Shown one piece after another: positions 18,610 through 27,733 of a stretch of 64,000 nucleotides of DNA. The notes under the pieces were generated by a model that ran no database searches, had not been told where the DNA came from, and saw only the letters and a list, made by a program, of their open reading frames with translations. The position numbers and the translations under genes were made by a program. Origin of the DNA: Vibrio hippocampi (lineage in GTDB: Bacteria; Pseudomonadota; Gammaproteobacteria; Enterobacterales; Vibrionaceae); the NCBI RefSeq assembly GCF_921292975.1, contig NZ_CAKLCM010000003.1:868001-932000 (forward strand), written 5' to 3'. Every line of letters starts with the position of its first letter. Position 1 is the first letter of the stretch.

Positions 18610-20145
18610 ATGGGAAAAAATATTCAACAAGCGACATTTAGCCGCTCTAAACTCGGGTTGGTGATAGCCACGTTTATCGCTTGTGCATCGGCAACCCCGT
18701 TCGCTTATGCCAATGGTCAATACCCCATCGTCGACACGAATCAAACTCAATGTAGCGGAACCCGCCAAGTACTTGAGACTTGCCCTACTTCAGGGGAAGC
18801 TGGATTTGGACAAGATGCGCAATATATCGGTCATGTCCCAAGCTACACCCAAAACAGCGATGGCACCGTCACTGACAATGTGACCGGTCTTATTTGGGCT
18901 GCGTCTATCGACACCAATGGTGACGGTAAAGTCACTGCGGCTGATAAAATGACCTATCAACAGGCGCTAAACTATGCCGCAACTCTAACGCTCGCGGGTC
19001 ATTCAGATTGGCGTATCCCGAGCATCAAAGAGCTATTTTCACTTATTCTGTTAGATGGTGAAGATCCGAGTGGCATTAATGGTGCGGGTGAATATTCCAT
19101 TCGTCCTTTTATCGACCATCAAAACCTCGATTTTCAATCTGGTGATATGGATGCTGGCGAACGTTTAATTGATTCTCAGTATGTCAGCAGTAATAAATAC
19201 GTCAGTAAAACTCAAATGGGTGACCGCACTGACGATACCGTGTTTGGTGTTAACTTTATTGATGGTCGAATCAAAGGCTATGGTATGTCCAGTCCAAGAG
19301 GCGGCGAAAAAACATTCTATGTTTTGGCCGTTCGTGGCAACAACGATTATGGTATCAACCAATTCAATGATCAGGGCAACCAAACCATAAAAGATGCGGC
19401 AACCGGTCTGATCTGGCAACAGTCCGACAGCACCCAAGGCATGGATTGGCCATCAGCACTTAGCTACTGTGAAAACCTTGAACTAGGTGGACGTAGCGAT
19501 TGGCGCTTACCGAACGTAAAAGAGCTGCAGTCTATCGTCGATTATTCTCGTTCGCCTGACACCTCAAACAGCGCAGCAATCGATCCGCTATTTACTATCT
19601 CAACCATCACCAATGAAGGCGGTAAACTCGATTATCCCAATTATTGGAGTAGCTCGACTCACCAAAACCTACGCAATGCAGCCAATGCTTCTTATGTCGC
19701 GTTTGGTCGCTCTATGGGCTATGTCCGTGGAAGTTGGGGTGACGTCCATGGTGCGGGAGCTCAACGCAGCGATCCTAAAGTAGACAATGGTAAAAGTTAT
19801 CCCGAAGGTCATGGTCCACAAGGCGATGCAATTCGCTTCGATAATTACACCAAGTGTGTGACTGGCGGCGATGTACAGTTTGTTCAGCAACCAGCAGTAC
19901 AGCAAAGGGCGACTAAAGTTTACACGCTCAGTGAAGTTGAAGATGAAATGTCTGGTCCGGGTGGCAACGGTGGCAGCGATAAGCGTTCAGGAAAACGTAA
20001 CCCATTTGTCGACCTTGATAGCAATGGCGACGGCAAGTTATCTCAGCAGGAAGTAAAAGGTCCTTTAGCCCAACACTTCGATAAGCTCGACGTAAATGGC
20101 GATGGCTATCTTACTCAAGACGAAATACCTGCAAGAAAAAAATAA
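18610..20145 (+). CDS. secreted DUF1566 (Lcl_C-like) protein with C-terminal EF-hands
   Basis: A 511-residue exported protein. The signal peptide runs to about residue 35 (ACASATPFAYA). Two DUF1566 repeats follow, each with a TGLIW motif and a DWR[IL]P motif: TGLIWAASID ... HSDWRIPSIKELF and TGLIWQQSDS ... RSDWRLPNVKELQ. The C-terminus carries two EF-hand loops, DLDSNGDGKLSQQE and DVNGDGYLTQDE. The frame is open from 18571 (TTG), but ATG 18610 has the best SD (GGAG, 6-base gap). It follows the two-component genes and may be their target. The EF-hand pair closely resembles that of the 77-residue protein at 22.5 kb. Confidence 0.88.
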   Translation: MGKNIQQATFSRSKLGLVIATFIACASATPFAYANGQYPIVDTNQTQCSGTRQVLETCPTSGEAGFGQDAQYIGHVPSYTQNSDGTVTDNVTGLIWAASIDTNGDGKVTAADKMTYQQALNYAATLTLAGHSDWRIPSIKELFSLILLDGEDPSGINGAGEYSIRPFIDHQNLDFQSGDMDAGERLIDSQYVSSNKYVSKTQMGDRTDDTVFGVNFIDGRIKGYGMSSPRGGEKTFYVLAVRGNNDYGINQFNDQGNQTIKDAATGLIWQQSDSTQGMDWPSALSYCENLELGGRSDWRLPNVKELQSIVDYSRSPDTSNSAAIDPLFTISTITNEGGKLDYPNYWSSSTHQNLRNAANASYVAFGRSMGYVRGSWGDVHGAGAQRSDPKVDNGKSYPEGHGPQGDAIRFDNYTKCVTGGDVQFVQQPAVQQRATKVYTLSEVEDEMSGPGGNGGSDKRSGKRNPFVDLDSNGDGKLSQQEVKGPLAQHFDKLDVNGDGYLTQDEIPARKK

Positions 20146-20212
20146 ATTCGCGTAGCACCAAACCCACTGGTGCCGTCGCACTCCTTATTCATTAGCAGTG
20201 GATACTACCGAC

Positions 20213-20249
20213 AAATCCCTAGCCATCGTTTGCGATGGACTAGGGATTT
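20213..20249 (+). terminator. Rho-independent terminator of the DUF1566 gene
   Basis: AAATCCCTAG pairs with CTAGGGATTT, with an inner CCATCG/CGATGG stem, followed by T-rich sequence. About 70 bases past the stop. Confidence 0.85.
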
Positions 20250-20731
20250 TATTATCTAGCGCTCCCCCTTGTGCACAAGCGTGTCAAATTTTCCATACAC
20301 TTTAAACCTTCAAAGGCACTGCGAACAATCATTGACAGCGCGCCTTAACGGGCAGTGAAAATAAATTTACGCCAATAATTCATACAAAAAGTCCAGCGTA
20401 AACCAAGCCAAGCCGCACCAAATTAGTGCATCAATCAGCACTTGAATGGTGACATTCTATAAATCTCAGGAAGTGAAATACGCGTCCACTACTGCTAGCA
20501 CATCATTTGCAACGCACAATAGTGAGTTCAATGATGAAAAAAACAGCAGTTAATTCATATTTTTTCACAAAAACTAGAAAATTCCACTTTTGGGACTTCC
20601 AACCTGAACCATAAACTGTTTTACTTGTCACCGATTTACGCGCTTTGATAAATTTTAAAAAGTGTACAAAAATGTATACAGCAAACTTTTGAGCGCCAAG
20701 AGCAAAACACAACAATTATTTTGGAGTTAAC
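20250..20731. other. long leader region of the sodium symporter gene
   Basis: About 480 noncoding bases ahead of the NSS transporter gene. The last part includes GTGTACAAAAATGTATACA, an imperfect inverted repeat at about 20661-20679 that could be an operator. I recognise no riboswitch or small gene here. Confidence 0.4.
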
Positions 20732-22165
20732 GTGGCAACAAGCAACGCGAACACAAAGCCCCGTGATACTTGGGGCTCGAAACTTGGTTTCGTTATGGCA
20801 GCAGCAGGTTCTGCTGTCGGTCTTGGTAACATTTGGAAATTCCCATACACCGCGGGTGAAAGTGGTGGTGGTGCATTTGTTGCTATCTATCTTATATTCG
20901 TTATCTTTATCGGTTTCAGCGTCATGCTGACTGAGTTTGCAGTGGGTCGTAAAACTGGTCTTTCTGCAGTTGGTGCATTTAAGTCTACTGACCGTCGTTG
21001 GACATTCGTTGGGGTTATTGGCGTCATCTCTGGTCTATTGATCATGGGCTTCTACCCTGTTGTTGGTGGCTGGTCTCTCGCTTACATCCAAAAAATCGCA
21101 ACTGGTCTGTTAGACACGCCTGAAGCGATCGGTGGCAGCTTCGGTGCATTCATCTCGGATCCAGTACAACCTCTACTTTGGATGGCGCTATACCTAGTGC
21201 TGAACATTGTGATTGTTATCAAGGGTATTTCAGGTGGTATCGAAAAAGCAGGCAAGATTCTTATGCCTCTGCTATTTATCATCCTTATCATTGTTTCTAT
21301 TCGTGGTTTAATGCTACCGGGTTCAATCGAAGGTCTTAAGTTCCTGTTTAACCCAGATTTCTCCAAAGTAGACAGCAGCGTTATTCTTGCGGCTCTTGGT
21401 CAAGCGTTCTTCTCTCTAAGTCTTGGTATGGGCTGTATGATTACTTACGGTAGCTACCTGAAGAAGAAAGAGAACCTAGTTCAAACCACCGCTATGGTAA
21501 CAGCGATGGATACCAGCGTTGCTATCCTTGCTGGTGTGGCAATGTTCCCTGCTATGTTTGCTTTCGGTATGGAGCCAACCGCTGGTCCAGGTCTAGTATT
21601 TGGCGTTGTTCCACAACTGTTTGCTGAAATGGGCGGAATGGTTGGTTTACTGCTTGCGCTACTCTTCTTCGTTGGCCTAAGTGTTGCCGCGCTAACGTCT
21701 TCAGTTTCTCTGCTTGAAGTTGTGGTTTCATACCTAATCGACGAAAAAGGCATGAAGCGTACTACGGCTGTATTGCTATCTGCTGTCGTGATGGCACTAC
21801 TTTGTATCATCGCATCGCTATCACTAGGTGGCGTGGGTCCAACTCTGTTTGATGTTGGCGCATTTGATATCTTCGACCTACTGACTGATAAGATCTTCCT
21901 TGCGGTTGGCGGTATGTTAGTGTGTATCTTCGCGGGTTGGAGACTAAACCGTGAAGACCTTAAGAAAGAAATCACTAACGATGGTGACGTCTCTTTCCCA
22001 CTATTTAACCTATGGTACAACCTAGTTAAATACGTGATTCCATTTGCTATCGCTATCGTTGCAATCGCTGGTGTTAAAGGTGGTTTCGATGCGGGTAAAG
22101 GCGAAATCATGGTACTTGGTCTGGTTATGATCGCTGTGACTGCGCTGTTCTCGAAAAAACTGTAA
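20732..22165 (+). CDS. sodium-dependent transporter, NSS (SNF) family
   Basis: A 477-residue neurotransmitter:sodium symporter of the bacterial MhsT/LeuT type, with about 11-12 hydrophobic segments. The TM1 signature is intact: AAAGSAVGLGNIWKFPYTAG, with the unwound sodium-binding region, and TM6-TM8 features such as ALGQAFFSLSLGMG are visible. It starts with GTG at 20732 after TTGGAG. Members take up amino acids with Na+; the substrate here is unknown. It is flanked by EF-hand genes and has its own terminator. Confidence 0.95.
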   Translation: MATSNANTKPRDTWGSKLGFVMAAAGSAVGLGNIWKFPYTAGESGGGAFVAIYLIFVIFIGFSVMLTEFAVGRKTGLSAVGAFKSTDRRWTFVGVIGVISGLLIMGFYPVVGGWSLAYIQKIATGLLDTPEAIGGSFGAFISDPVQPLLWMALYLVLNIVIVIKGISGGIEKAGKILMPLLFIILIIVSIRGLMLPGSIEGLKFLFNPDFSKVDSSVILAALGQAFFSLSLGMGCMITYGSYLKKKENLVQTTAMVTAMDTSVAILAGVAMFPAMFAFGMEPTAGPGLVFGVVPQLFAEMGGMVGLLLALLFFVGLSVAALTSSVSLLEVVVSYLIDEKGMKRTTAVLLSAVVMALLCIIASLSLGGVGPTLFDVGAFDIFDLLTDKIFLAVGGMLVCIFAGWRLNREDLKKEITNDGDVSFPLFNLWYNLVKYVIPFAIAIVAIAGVKGGFDAGKGEIMVLGLVMIAVTALFSKKL

Positions 22166-22187
22166 CTACAATTTTTCGAAGCTAGTC

Positions 22188-22214
22188 AAAAGGGAAGCCA
22201 ATGGCTTCCCTTTT
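22188..22214 (+). terminator. Rho-independent terminator of the NSS symporter gene
   Basis: AAAAGGGAAGCC and GGCTTCCCTTTT form a 12-bp perfect stem with a 3-base loop and T-run, 22 bases past the stop. Confidence 0.95.
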
Positions 22215-22241
22215 CTATTTCAAAATTTCAGTTCCCTCTAC

Positions 22242-22276
22242 TCTATTCCGTCTATTCCGTCTATTCCGTCTATTCC
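22242..22276. repeat. 9-bp tandem repeat TCTATTCCG, nearly four copies
   Basis: Units start at 22242, 22251, 22260 and 22269; the last lacks its final G. Noncoding, between the symporter terminator and the EF-hand gene. Confidence 0.9.
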
Positions 22277-22454
22277 AAGAATAACCACTCGTTGATCGGT
22301 TCCAAACCAACAAAATCGTATTCTCCACAACTCCTCCATATTGTTTTCATATTTCCCTGCCTTTTGTTACCAATACTTACAACTATCCACTAAGCACTTT
22401 CGTATCACAGTCCCTTATTAAAAAGGGAATGTTTAATTACCTTGTGAGGTTCAA

Positions 22455-22688
22455 ATGAAAAAATATGTACTTACTTTAACCAGCTTGCTTCTTGTCTCTA
22501 GCCTTGCTTCTGCCGAAGGTCACCGTAAGCCACCAAGTTTTGACGAAATGGACCAAAATGGCGACGGTGTGCTGACCACTGATGAATTGCGTGGTCCTCT
22601 TCTGGATGATTTTGATAAATTTGATGTGGATGGCAGCGGTACATTAACAGAGGACGAACTACCAGAGCCTCCAGAACCTCGCCAATAA
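22455..22688 (+). CDS. small secreted EF-hand protein, 77 residues
   Basis: A signal peptide (MKKYVLTLTSLLLVSSLASA) precedes a mature part of about 57 residues made of two EF-hand loops, DQNGDGVLTTDE and DVDGSGTLTEDE, ending PEPPEPRQ. Each loop has the D-x-[ND]-G-[DS]-G-x-[LI]-[TS]-x-[DE]-E calcium pattern. It is likely a periplasmic or secreted calcium-binding protein. SD is GAGG upstream of the ATG. Its EF-hand segment (GPLLDDFDKFDVDGSGTLT) resembles the C-terminus of the DUF1566 protein upstream (GPLAQHFDKLDVNGDGYLT), so the two share an origin. Confidence 0.88.
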   Translation: MKKYVLTLTSLLLVSSLASAEGHRKPPSFDEMDQNGDGVLTTDELRGPLLDDFDKFDVDGSGTLTEDELPEPPEPRQ

Positions 22689-22740
22689 AATATGCGCCCT
22701 ATTCATCGGCTTGCCTCTGTTTTCGGTGAGCCGTCAAATT

Positions 22741-22801
22741 AAGCACTGCCGTTTTGCTTGTCCTTCCCCCCACCCTAAAAGGGCGCAATACGGCGGTGCT
22801 T
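22741..22801 (+). terminator. imperfect hairpin after the EF-hand gene
   Basis: AGCACTGCCGTTTTGC at 22742 onward pairs imperfectly with GCAATACGGCGGTGCTTT ending near 22801. The T-run is weak, so termination is uncertain. Confidence 0.45.
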
Positions 22802-22829
22802 TCCCATATAGTTATAAAGGGATTTACTC

Positions 22830-24815
22830 TTGTCTGCTTATAAACACTTTCCCTACTTGTTCGTTTTAGCTCTTGTGCCGAATCATGGTTTTTCTGCACT
22901 GTATCGAGTTGTCGAGGTCGACACCTCAGCATTTCAGTCGGCTTCTGAGTACTACTCAGCATCCATTGCACCTTCAACCAGCCAAACTTCCTGCTTTGAT
23001 AGCAGTTGCGACGAAGATGACCACCAAGTTGTTGGCTACAGTATGAATGGTTTAGAAGGATTACCTATCGACGAAGAAGTCCCGTTTGATATCGACAACC
23101 ACTTTTACTATCTGACCTATAGTGATTTAGAAGACTATTGTGAGGATCAACTTGGCTACGCAACTTGCGAAGCGTGGGCAGAAAACCGTTGGTATGGCAG
23201 CTCGGATACTGGGATTGGCGGGTTACAAAATGAGCGACAAGCTTATTACAATGCAGACTATTCACCGTTATATGCCTCTTTTATCGAGAACGACAGTGAT
23301 GTCACCCAGCAACAAGTCGTGCCCGATGATTATAGTGACGATGTCACCAGCGTTGATGACACCATGGAAATCAAGGCAAGAAAGGTAGATGCACAGGGCA
23401 ATATTATCGCCAATGCCAGCAGCGGATACTTCAACTACAGTGGCTATTATGTGCTGCCTTATCGCTCTCGCGGTTTAATTGTTACCGATGACCAAACCAT
23501 CAGCCTAGAACCGCAAGCCGACACCGAACTCACCTATGCCGATGAAGAATCCGAGCAGACCATTATTTCCCAAATGGGTGGGACGATCGCTTTTGACTCG
23601 TTCACATATTCAGATGGCACAGAAAGCCAAACTTATGTGGTAGGCAGTGCTGCTGTGGCAACATTTGACTACGATGATGACTCTAAAGAGTATTATTCAG
23701 ACGTTGATATCTGTGCCGATGGCACTCTCACTCAACCGCTTCTTGATAGCGGCTGCCAAAACTTCCGTTTTGCATCAAAAGCCTACATTTGGTCACTGTC
23801 AGACGACGGCGAGACACGATTTTCGGTCGCCGATTGGGATACCAGTGATTATGCCAACTATGATGAAGCCTCTGCTCAAGCCAGTGTGCGCAGCGCGACG
23901 ATTGTTGATCGAGAAGACAGTGACTATGACGGACTTCCCGTGTTGGTGGGCTTTAACACGGAATTAGAAAGTGACGATGACGCGATGATGATGCAAGCCG
24001 CCGTCTTTAGACCCAGCAATACTGAAAGCTTTGCCGTCGGTGAGGATGCGTGGGAAAGTACCTTTATCTCCAATACAGAATTGGAGCAAGATGGTGATTA
24101 TATCTATAGCAATTCATTGGCTAAAGCCGTCAACAGCAACCTAATCGTTATTGGTGAAGCCAAGCGTAAAGGCAGTGTCCCTGTGAGTGGAACCGCAGCC
24201 AACCGTATGTTTGTCGCCGACGCCAATGACGCCACACCTAGTGCTACCTATTTCAACAATCTGGGACACAGCATCTTCTTTACCAGCGTCGGCGGTGAAG
24301 TCAACGGGATAAACAGCTTCAACGAGATTGTTGGTGAGGTCGACGCCGAAAGTCACTCAGAGATTGACAGTAGCCAACGTCGTCGCCGTGGTTTTATCTT
24401 GCCTTATGATGGCGAGGGCTCCGACGAAGATCGTATGACACGATTTGAATCAACCGCATGGTGGTTAGACGACTTGACCAATGGCGGTGACTACAGTGAC
24501 GACAATAATGCCTATCGCATCGTGACCGCTTCGGACATTAATGATCAGGGTGTGATTTCCGCGACAGCGATTAAGTGTGAAGGTGGCTATGACAGTACTG
24601 AACACTTCGCAACCTGTGGCGAAGGCGATCAAGAAGAAACCGTGGTCGCGGTTAAATTGATGCCGATTCAAGACGCGACCAGTTATGACATTGAAGAGCG
24701 TGAAGAATCCACAGATACGGTTGATAGAGAAGGTGGCAGTAGCTCTTGGTGGTGGATGAGTTTGCTTGTTGCTTTGCTATTGATGCGTTTTGGTAGAGTG
24801 AGTAGAAGGTGCTAG
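22830..24815 (+). CDS. DUF3466 family surface protein with GlyGly-CTERM
   Basis: A 661-residue exported acidic protein. A signal peptide (FPYLFVLALVPNHGFSALY) leads into a long repetitive beta-type DUF3466 region rich in Asp, Ser and Tyr. The C-terminus has the GlyGly-CTERM pattern: a Gly-Gly-Ser-rich motif (EGGSSSWWW), a hydrophobic helix (MSLLVALLLM) and basic residues (RFGRVSRR), which is processed by rhombosortase and linked to type II secretion. The only start in frame with an SD (AGGGA, 7-base gap) is TTG at 22830, as an in-frame TAA lies just upstream. Confidence 0.88.
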   Translation: MSAYKHFPYLFVLALVPNHGFSALYRVVEVDTSAFQSASEYYSASIAPSTSQTSCFDSSCDEDDHQVVGYSMNGLEGLPIDEEVPFDIDNHFYYLTYSDLEDYCEDQLGYATCEAWAENRWYGSSDTGIGGLQNERQAYYNADYSPLYASFIENDSDVTQQQVVPDDYSDDVTSVDDTMEIKARKVDAQGNIIANASSGYFNYSGYYVLPYRSRGLIVTDDQTISLEPQADTELTYADEESEQTIISQMGGTIAFDSFTYSDGTESQTYVVGSAAVATFDYDDDSKEYYSDVDICADGTLTQPLLDSGCQNFRFASKAYIWSLSDDGETRFSVADWDTSDYANYDEASAQASVRSATIVDREDSDYDGLPVLVGFNTELESDDDAMMMQAAVFRPSNTESFAVGEDAWESTFISNTELEQDGDYIYSNSLAKAVNSNLIVIGEAKRKGSVPVSGTAANRMFVADANDATPSATYFNNLGHSIFFTSVGGEVNGINSFNEIVGEVDAESHSEIDSSQRRRRGFILPYDGEGSDEDRMTRFESTAWWLDDLTNGGDYSDDNNAYRIVTASDINDQGVISATAIKCEGGYDSTEHFATCGEGDQEETVVAVKLMPIQDATSYDIEEREESTDTVDREGGSSSWWWMSLLVALLLMRFGRVSRRC

Positions 24816-24817
24816 GC

Positions 24818-24922
24818 TGATATGCCCCCGCAAAAGTAGACACGGGGTTTTAATTCATTAGTTCGAAATCCATGGGACTGACTCCACCTGAGGTCTCATG
24901 CCTTCTTATGGGATTATATGAA
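24818..24922 (-). pseudogene. IS3-family transposase remnant, 3' end with terminal repeat
   Basis: On the minus strand the last codons of an orfB-type integrase read NSYNPIRRHETSGGVSPMDF then ELMN and stop (24850-24852). This matches the YN-x-RRH-x-x-LG-x-x-SP-x-x-FE end of IS3 transposases. It is followed by a likely IS terminus starting TGATATGCCCCCGCAAAAGT at 24818. An in-frame stop occurs only about 25 codons upstream, so this is a fragment. Confidence 0.8.
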
Positions 24923-25354
24923 TTAGTCTAGATGTAATCTGTCAGTTCCGTTACCTTGATGTGACTAGATCTGGCAGGTTGCCCTAAATCGGTTTTGCTC
25001 TGTTGCGTGTTAGTAGAAAAACCCAATCAAGGTCTATTCTCTTTAGTTTGCAATACCCATATTCTCATTTCAAACAGCTAACCAGTGGTGCTTCGAAACT
25101 CCCAAAAGTAATCGCTAAACAAGGATTTCTGCTTAATCTCACATTTACATATCTATTCCGTAATATTCAAACTTTCTGATCTCTAATTTTACCTGACAGC
25201 AGAGATAAATATCATGACGCTTTATAACAACATAACGTCATGATAATTATCAAAGCATGAAGACATTCAGCTTGAGTGCGTTTTTAAAAAACTGCATGGT
25301 AGAAATGGCTATAAACCATTTATTTACTATTCATGTTATCAATTGTCTATGCAT
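24923..25354. other. noncoding, between IS remnant and lysE
   Basis: About 430 A+T-rich bases. A 9-bp perfect inverted repeat, ATCATGACG (25211-25219) and CGTCATGAT (25236-25244), with a 16-base loop is the only structure I see. No gene supported. Confidence 0.5.
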
Positions 25355-25960
25355 CTACAATATCAGGAATGTATTTAAGGAATAAGCGATAAACAATATA
25401 CCGGCCAATTTTTCTAATGGTTTCAGAACTTTGTTCATTGATGGCGCTACTCGCTCTGTCGTTAACAGGAAAGGCACAATCGTAAACCAGCTTAAGCAGA
25501 TTGCTGTAATAACAAGTCCATACTTAATTTGATCTAGCAACACGGTATCCGTAGAGATCACCTGACTGAATACGCTAATAAAGAATAAGGTGGCTTTTGG
25601 GTTAAATAGATTATTGAGAAAACCCTGTATCCAGTAGTTCTCTCGCTTTTTGTTTTTCAGCTGCCCCGCTGAAGGCTGGCTCGACCTCAGAGAAAGATAA
25701 CCTAAGTAAAACAAATAACTAGCGCCGCAATACTTCATGATATCCATTATAAAATCGGAATGTACGGAAGCCAAACGGATAATGCATATCGAGTAGGTGA
25801 TATGAACCCAAATGGCAGTCGACACGCCAAAAGCCGTAATTATCCCCGCTCGTCGGGAGCCGACTATAGAGTTTCGAGAAACAATCAGAAAATCGGGGCC
25901 GGGCGTAATAATGGTAATAGTGGTAATCGTCAGCAAAGAAAATAGCTCCGTAAGATTCAT
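25355..25960 (-). CDS. LysE-family amino-acid exporter
   Basis: A 201-residue RhtB/LysE translocator with about six hydrophobic segments. The N-terminus has ITPGPDFLIVSRNSIVGSRR, the family GP-x-[ND] signature, and GASYLFYLGYLSLR follows. Members export amino acids or derivatives out of the cytoplasm. It is the last gene of the five-gene minus-strand operon and starts 2 bases after the DUF2000 gene, which suggests it exports the product of that cluster. Confidence 0.9.
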   Translation of the reverse strand: MNLTELFSLLTITTITIITPGPDFLIVSRNSIVGSRRAGIITAFGVSTAIWVHITYSICIIRLASVHSDFIMDIMKYCGASYLFYLGYLSLRSSQPSAGQLKNKKRENYWIQGFLNNLFNPKATLFFISVFSQVISTDTVLLDQIKYGLVITAICLSWFTIVPFLLTTERVAPSMNKVLKPLEKLAGILFIAYSLNTFLIL

Positions 25961-25962
25961 AG

Positions 25963-26382
25963 CTACCTCAAAGAAGGCAAGTTTTTGGTCAACTTATCCA
26001 CTTTTTTTCTTTTTCCGTATATCACCACGCCATCAATATCCAGTTCATCAAAGTTGTCTTCAGATATGGACTCAGAATAGTCTGCATACGACCGGACGCC
26101 TTCCGCCCGTCTCAGGAACATAGTGTGATAACAACCCGCTTGTCGGGTCGATTTAATCAGGTCGCTATATGTTTTATCTTCAGGCCGCGTAAGGATAATA
26201 ATCGGTAACTGAGTAAAGCCTTCGATACTGATGTTATCCCGTGTTATGTGGCTTTTGCCGACAATAGCTGGGTGTTTTGCAGCGAGTCCTGACATCAAAA
26301 CCGCAGCCCTGTTAGCCGTTACCCCTTTGTTCATATCATCATCAATGATAATAACGATTTTGTTTTCGAACACATTACTCAT
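25963..26382 (-). CDS. DUF2000 family protein
   Basis: A 139-residue soluble protein. KIVIIIDDDMNKGVTANRAA and FTQLPIIILTRPEDK fit DUF2000, a family with a peptidyl-tRNA-hydrolase-2-like fold and no firmly known reaction. Its ATG overlaps the stop of the sulfite-oxidase-like gene (ATGA-type). The tight coupling argues that it acts in the same pathway. Confidence 0.75.
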   Translation of the reverse strand: MSNVFENKIVIIIDDDMNKGVTANRAAVLMSGLAAKHPAIVGKSHITRDNISIEGFTQLPIIILTRPEDKTYSDLIKSTRQAGCYHTMFLRRAEGVRSYADYSESISEDNFDELDIDGVVIYGKRKKVDKLTKNLPSLR

Positions 26383-26987
26383 AATGACTCTCCTTCAATC
26401 TGGCTTTTTTCGAATAGATCTAGAAGGTGGGGCTCGGGTAGTCGCTCTTCATTTAAGTCTATCGCTTTATGCGGGTATGGCTGAATGGTTGCATCGGTAT
26501 ATCCAACAGATGACCATGTCCCCTTTTCGTAGGTATCCGTTATTTCGATTGATTTTAGTGCTTTTACACCCTTGAACTGATAAAGGTCGAACACCATTAG
26601 TCTGACTGGCTGCCCCCGTTTAAATGAAAGAGGCTCTCCATCCATATGGGTTACTAACCAGCTATCTCCGCGCAGCAGCGTCTCTATAGACGTTGTATCA
26701 ACATAGCCACCAAGGCTGGTTGCTTTCACAAACTTGCCTTGTGGGTTGGCAAGGGCAAGAAAGTCAGAGAGCCTGAATCCTGCCCACTCGCACTCAAGGC
26801 TCCATCCGTTGACGCAGTAAAATCGTCTGCGACCTCTGACCTGGGGAATATGTTTGTGAAGTTCATTTAAAGGAATACTTACCGCGCTCTCTACCATTCC
26901 GGTAATATCGAGGTAATGATCGTCTGCTTCTACAATGACTTTTTCTTTGTTGCCGACATATTCCCAGAAAAATGTTGGTATACGCAT
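26379..26987 (-). CDS. sulfite-oxidase-like molybdopterin-domain protein
   Basis: A 202-residue single-domain protein resembling the Mo-pterin domain of sulfite oxidase/YedY. The characteristic segment reads YCVNGWSLECEWAGFRLSDF and later LSFKRGQPVRLMVFDLYQFK and GVKALKSIEI. The cysteine in the CEWAG segment is near where the Mo-ligating cysteine sits in the family, but I cannot assign the ligand with certainty. There is no Tat signal and the domain is short, so it may be cytoplasmic or non-catalytic. The frame is open to 27200; ATG 26987 has a strong SD (AAGGAG) and begins 2 bases after the upstream gene. Confidence 0.75.
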   Translation of the reverse strand: MRIPTFFWEYVGNKEKVIVEADDHYLDITGMVESAVSIPLNELHKHIPQVRGRRRFYCVNGWSLECEWAGFRLSDFLALANPQGKFVKATSLGGYVDTTSIETLLRGDSWLVTHMDGEPLSFKRGQPVRLMVFDLYQFKGVKALKSIEITDTYEKGTWSSVGYTDATIQPYPHKAIDLNEERLPEPHLLDLFEKSQIEGESL

Positions 26988-26989
26988 AG

Positions 26990-27733
26990 TTAACTCCTTA
27001 CATCTTGTGCGATACGAAATCCGATAATGTTGTCCCGTAAGTCTGGCGTATATGACCAGCGTGCTGCAGCCCGAAGGCGAGAGGCGTCGGTTGTCCATGC
27101 GCCTCCTTTCAGAACTCTGCGGCGGGATACCCGTTCTTCTCGGTAGAAGCTCATGTTCCGTTTTTGGGGCGTGTCGGTATGAAAATAATCTGAACACCAT
27201 TCATACAGGTTTCCTGCCATTTGATAGCAGCCAAACGGGGAGACATTTGTCGGAAATTTATCAACATCAACAGATGCTATTTCAATGGGTACATAGTCAG
27301 GTGAGAAGTTGGCTATCGCAAGTGTCGGCTCATCCTGTCCCCAAGGGTATATAATGCCCTGAGACCCTCTTGCGGCCTTTTCCCACTCAACTTCTGTTGG
27401 CAGGCGACCATTTGCCCATCTTGCATAAGCCTCAGCTTCGAAAAAGCTAATCCCCGTTACGGGTTGGTTATCTCCTGTATATCGGCTTTCGTCCCAAAAG
27501 GCTGGCTGCATCTGCTTACTCTCTTTTAGCCATGCAAAGCCGTCTTTAGACCAGAAATCGGCTTTTTCATATCCTCCGGATTCTATAAACGCTCGGAACT
27601 GAGAGTTGGTTACCTGATACTTTGATATGCGAAACGCAGGGATATCGACTAACACCTTTGGTGATTCAGAGGCTGTATCAGAGCCCACATAAGCAGTGCC
27701 ACAAGGTATTAATATCATCTCATCTAAACTCAT
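26990..27733 (-). CDS. formylglycine-generating-enzyme-like (FGE-sulfatase domain) protein
   Basis: A 247-residue protein consisting of one FGE/SUMF1 C-type-lectin-fold domain: MILIPCGTAYVGSD, ISKYQVTNSQFRAFIESGG, PVTGISFFEAEAYARWA, RLPTEVEWEKAARG, GNLYEWCSDYF and RRVLKGGAW. The family includes FGE and the EgtB/OvoA oxygenases. Here the copper-binding cysteine pair of FGE (normally after GGSW) is replaced by TT, and there is no DinB domain with the iron histidines, so neither known chemistry is assured. It overlaps the upstream gene by 14 bases. Confidence 0.85.
   Translation of the reverse strand: MSLDEMILIPCGTAYVGSDTASESPKVLVDIPAFRISKYQVTNSQFRAFIESGGYEKADFWSKDGFAWLKESKQMQPAFWDESRYTGDNQPVTGISFFEAEAYARWANGRLPTEVEWEKAARGSQGIIYPWGQDEPTLAIANFSPDYVPIEIASVDVDKFPTNVSPFGCYQMAGNLYEWCSDYFHTDTPQKRNMSFYREERVSRRRVLKGGAWTTDASRLRAAARWSYTPDLRDNIIGFRIAQDVRS

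Noticed and set aside
21481..22110. 209-codon minus-strand frame within the sodium symporter gene
   Set aside because: Antisense shadow of a strongly conserved gene; low-complexity Ser/Thr/Ile-rich composition without motifs.
25211..25244. Nine-bp inverted repeat as terminator of the lysE operon
   Set aside because: It lies about 110 bases past the lysE stop and lacks a T-run on the minus strand, so support is weak.
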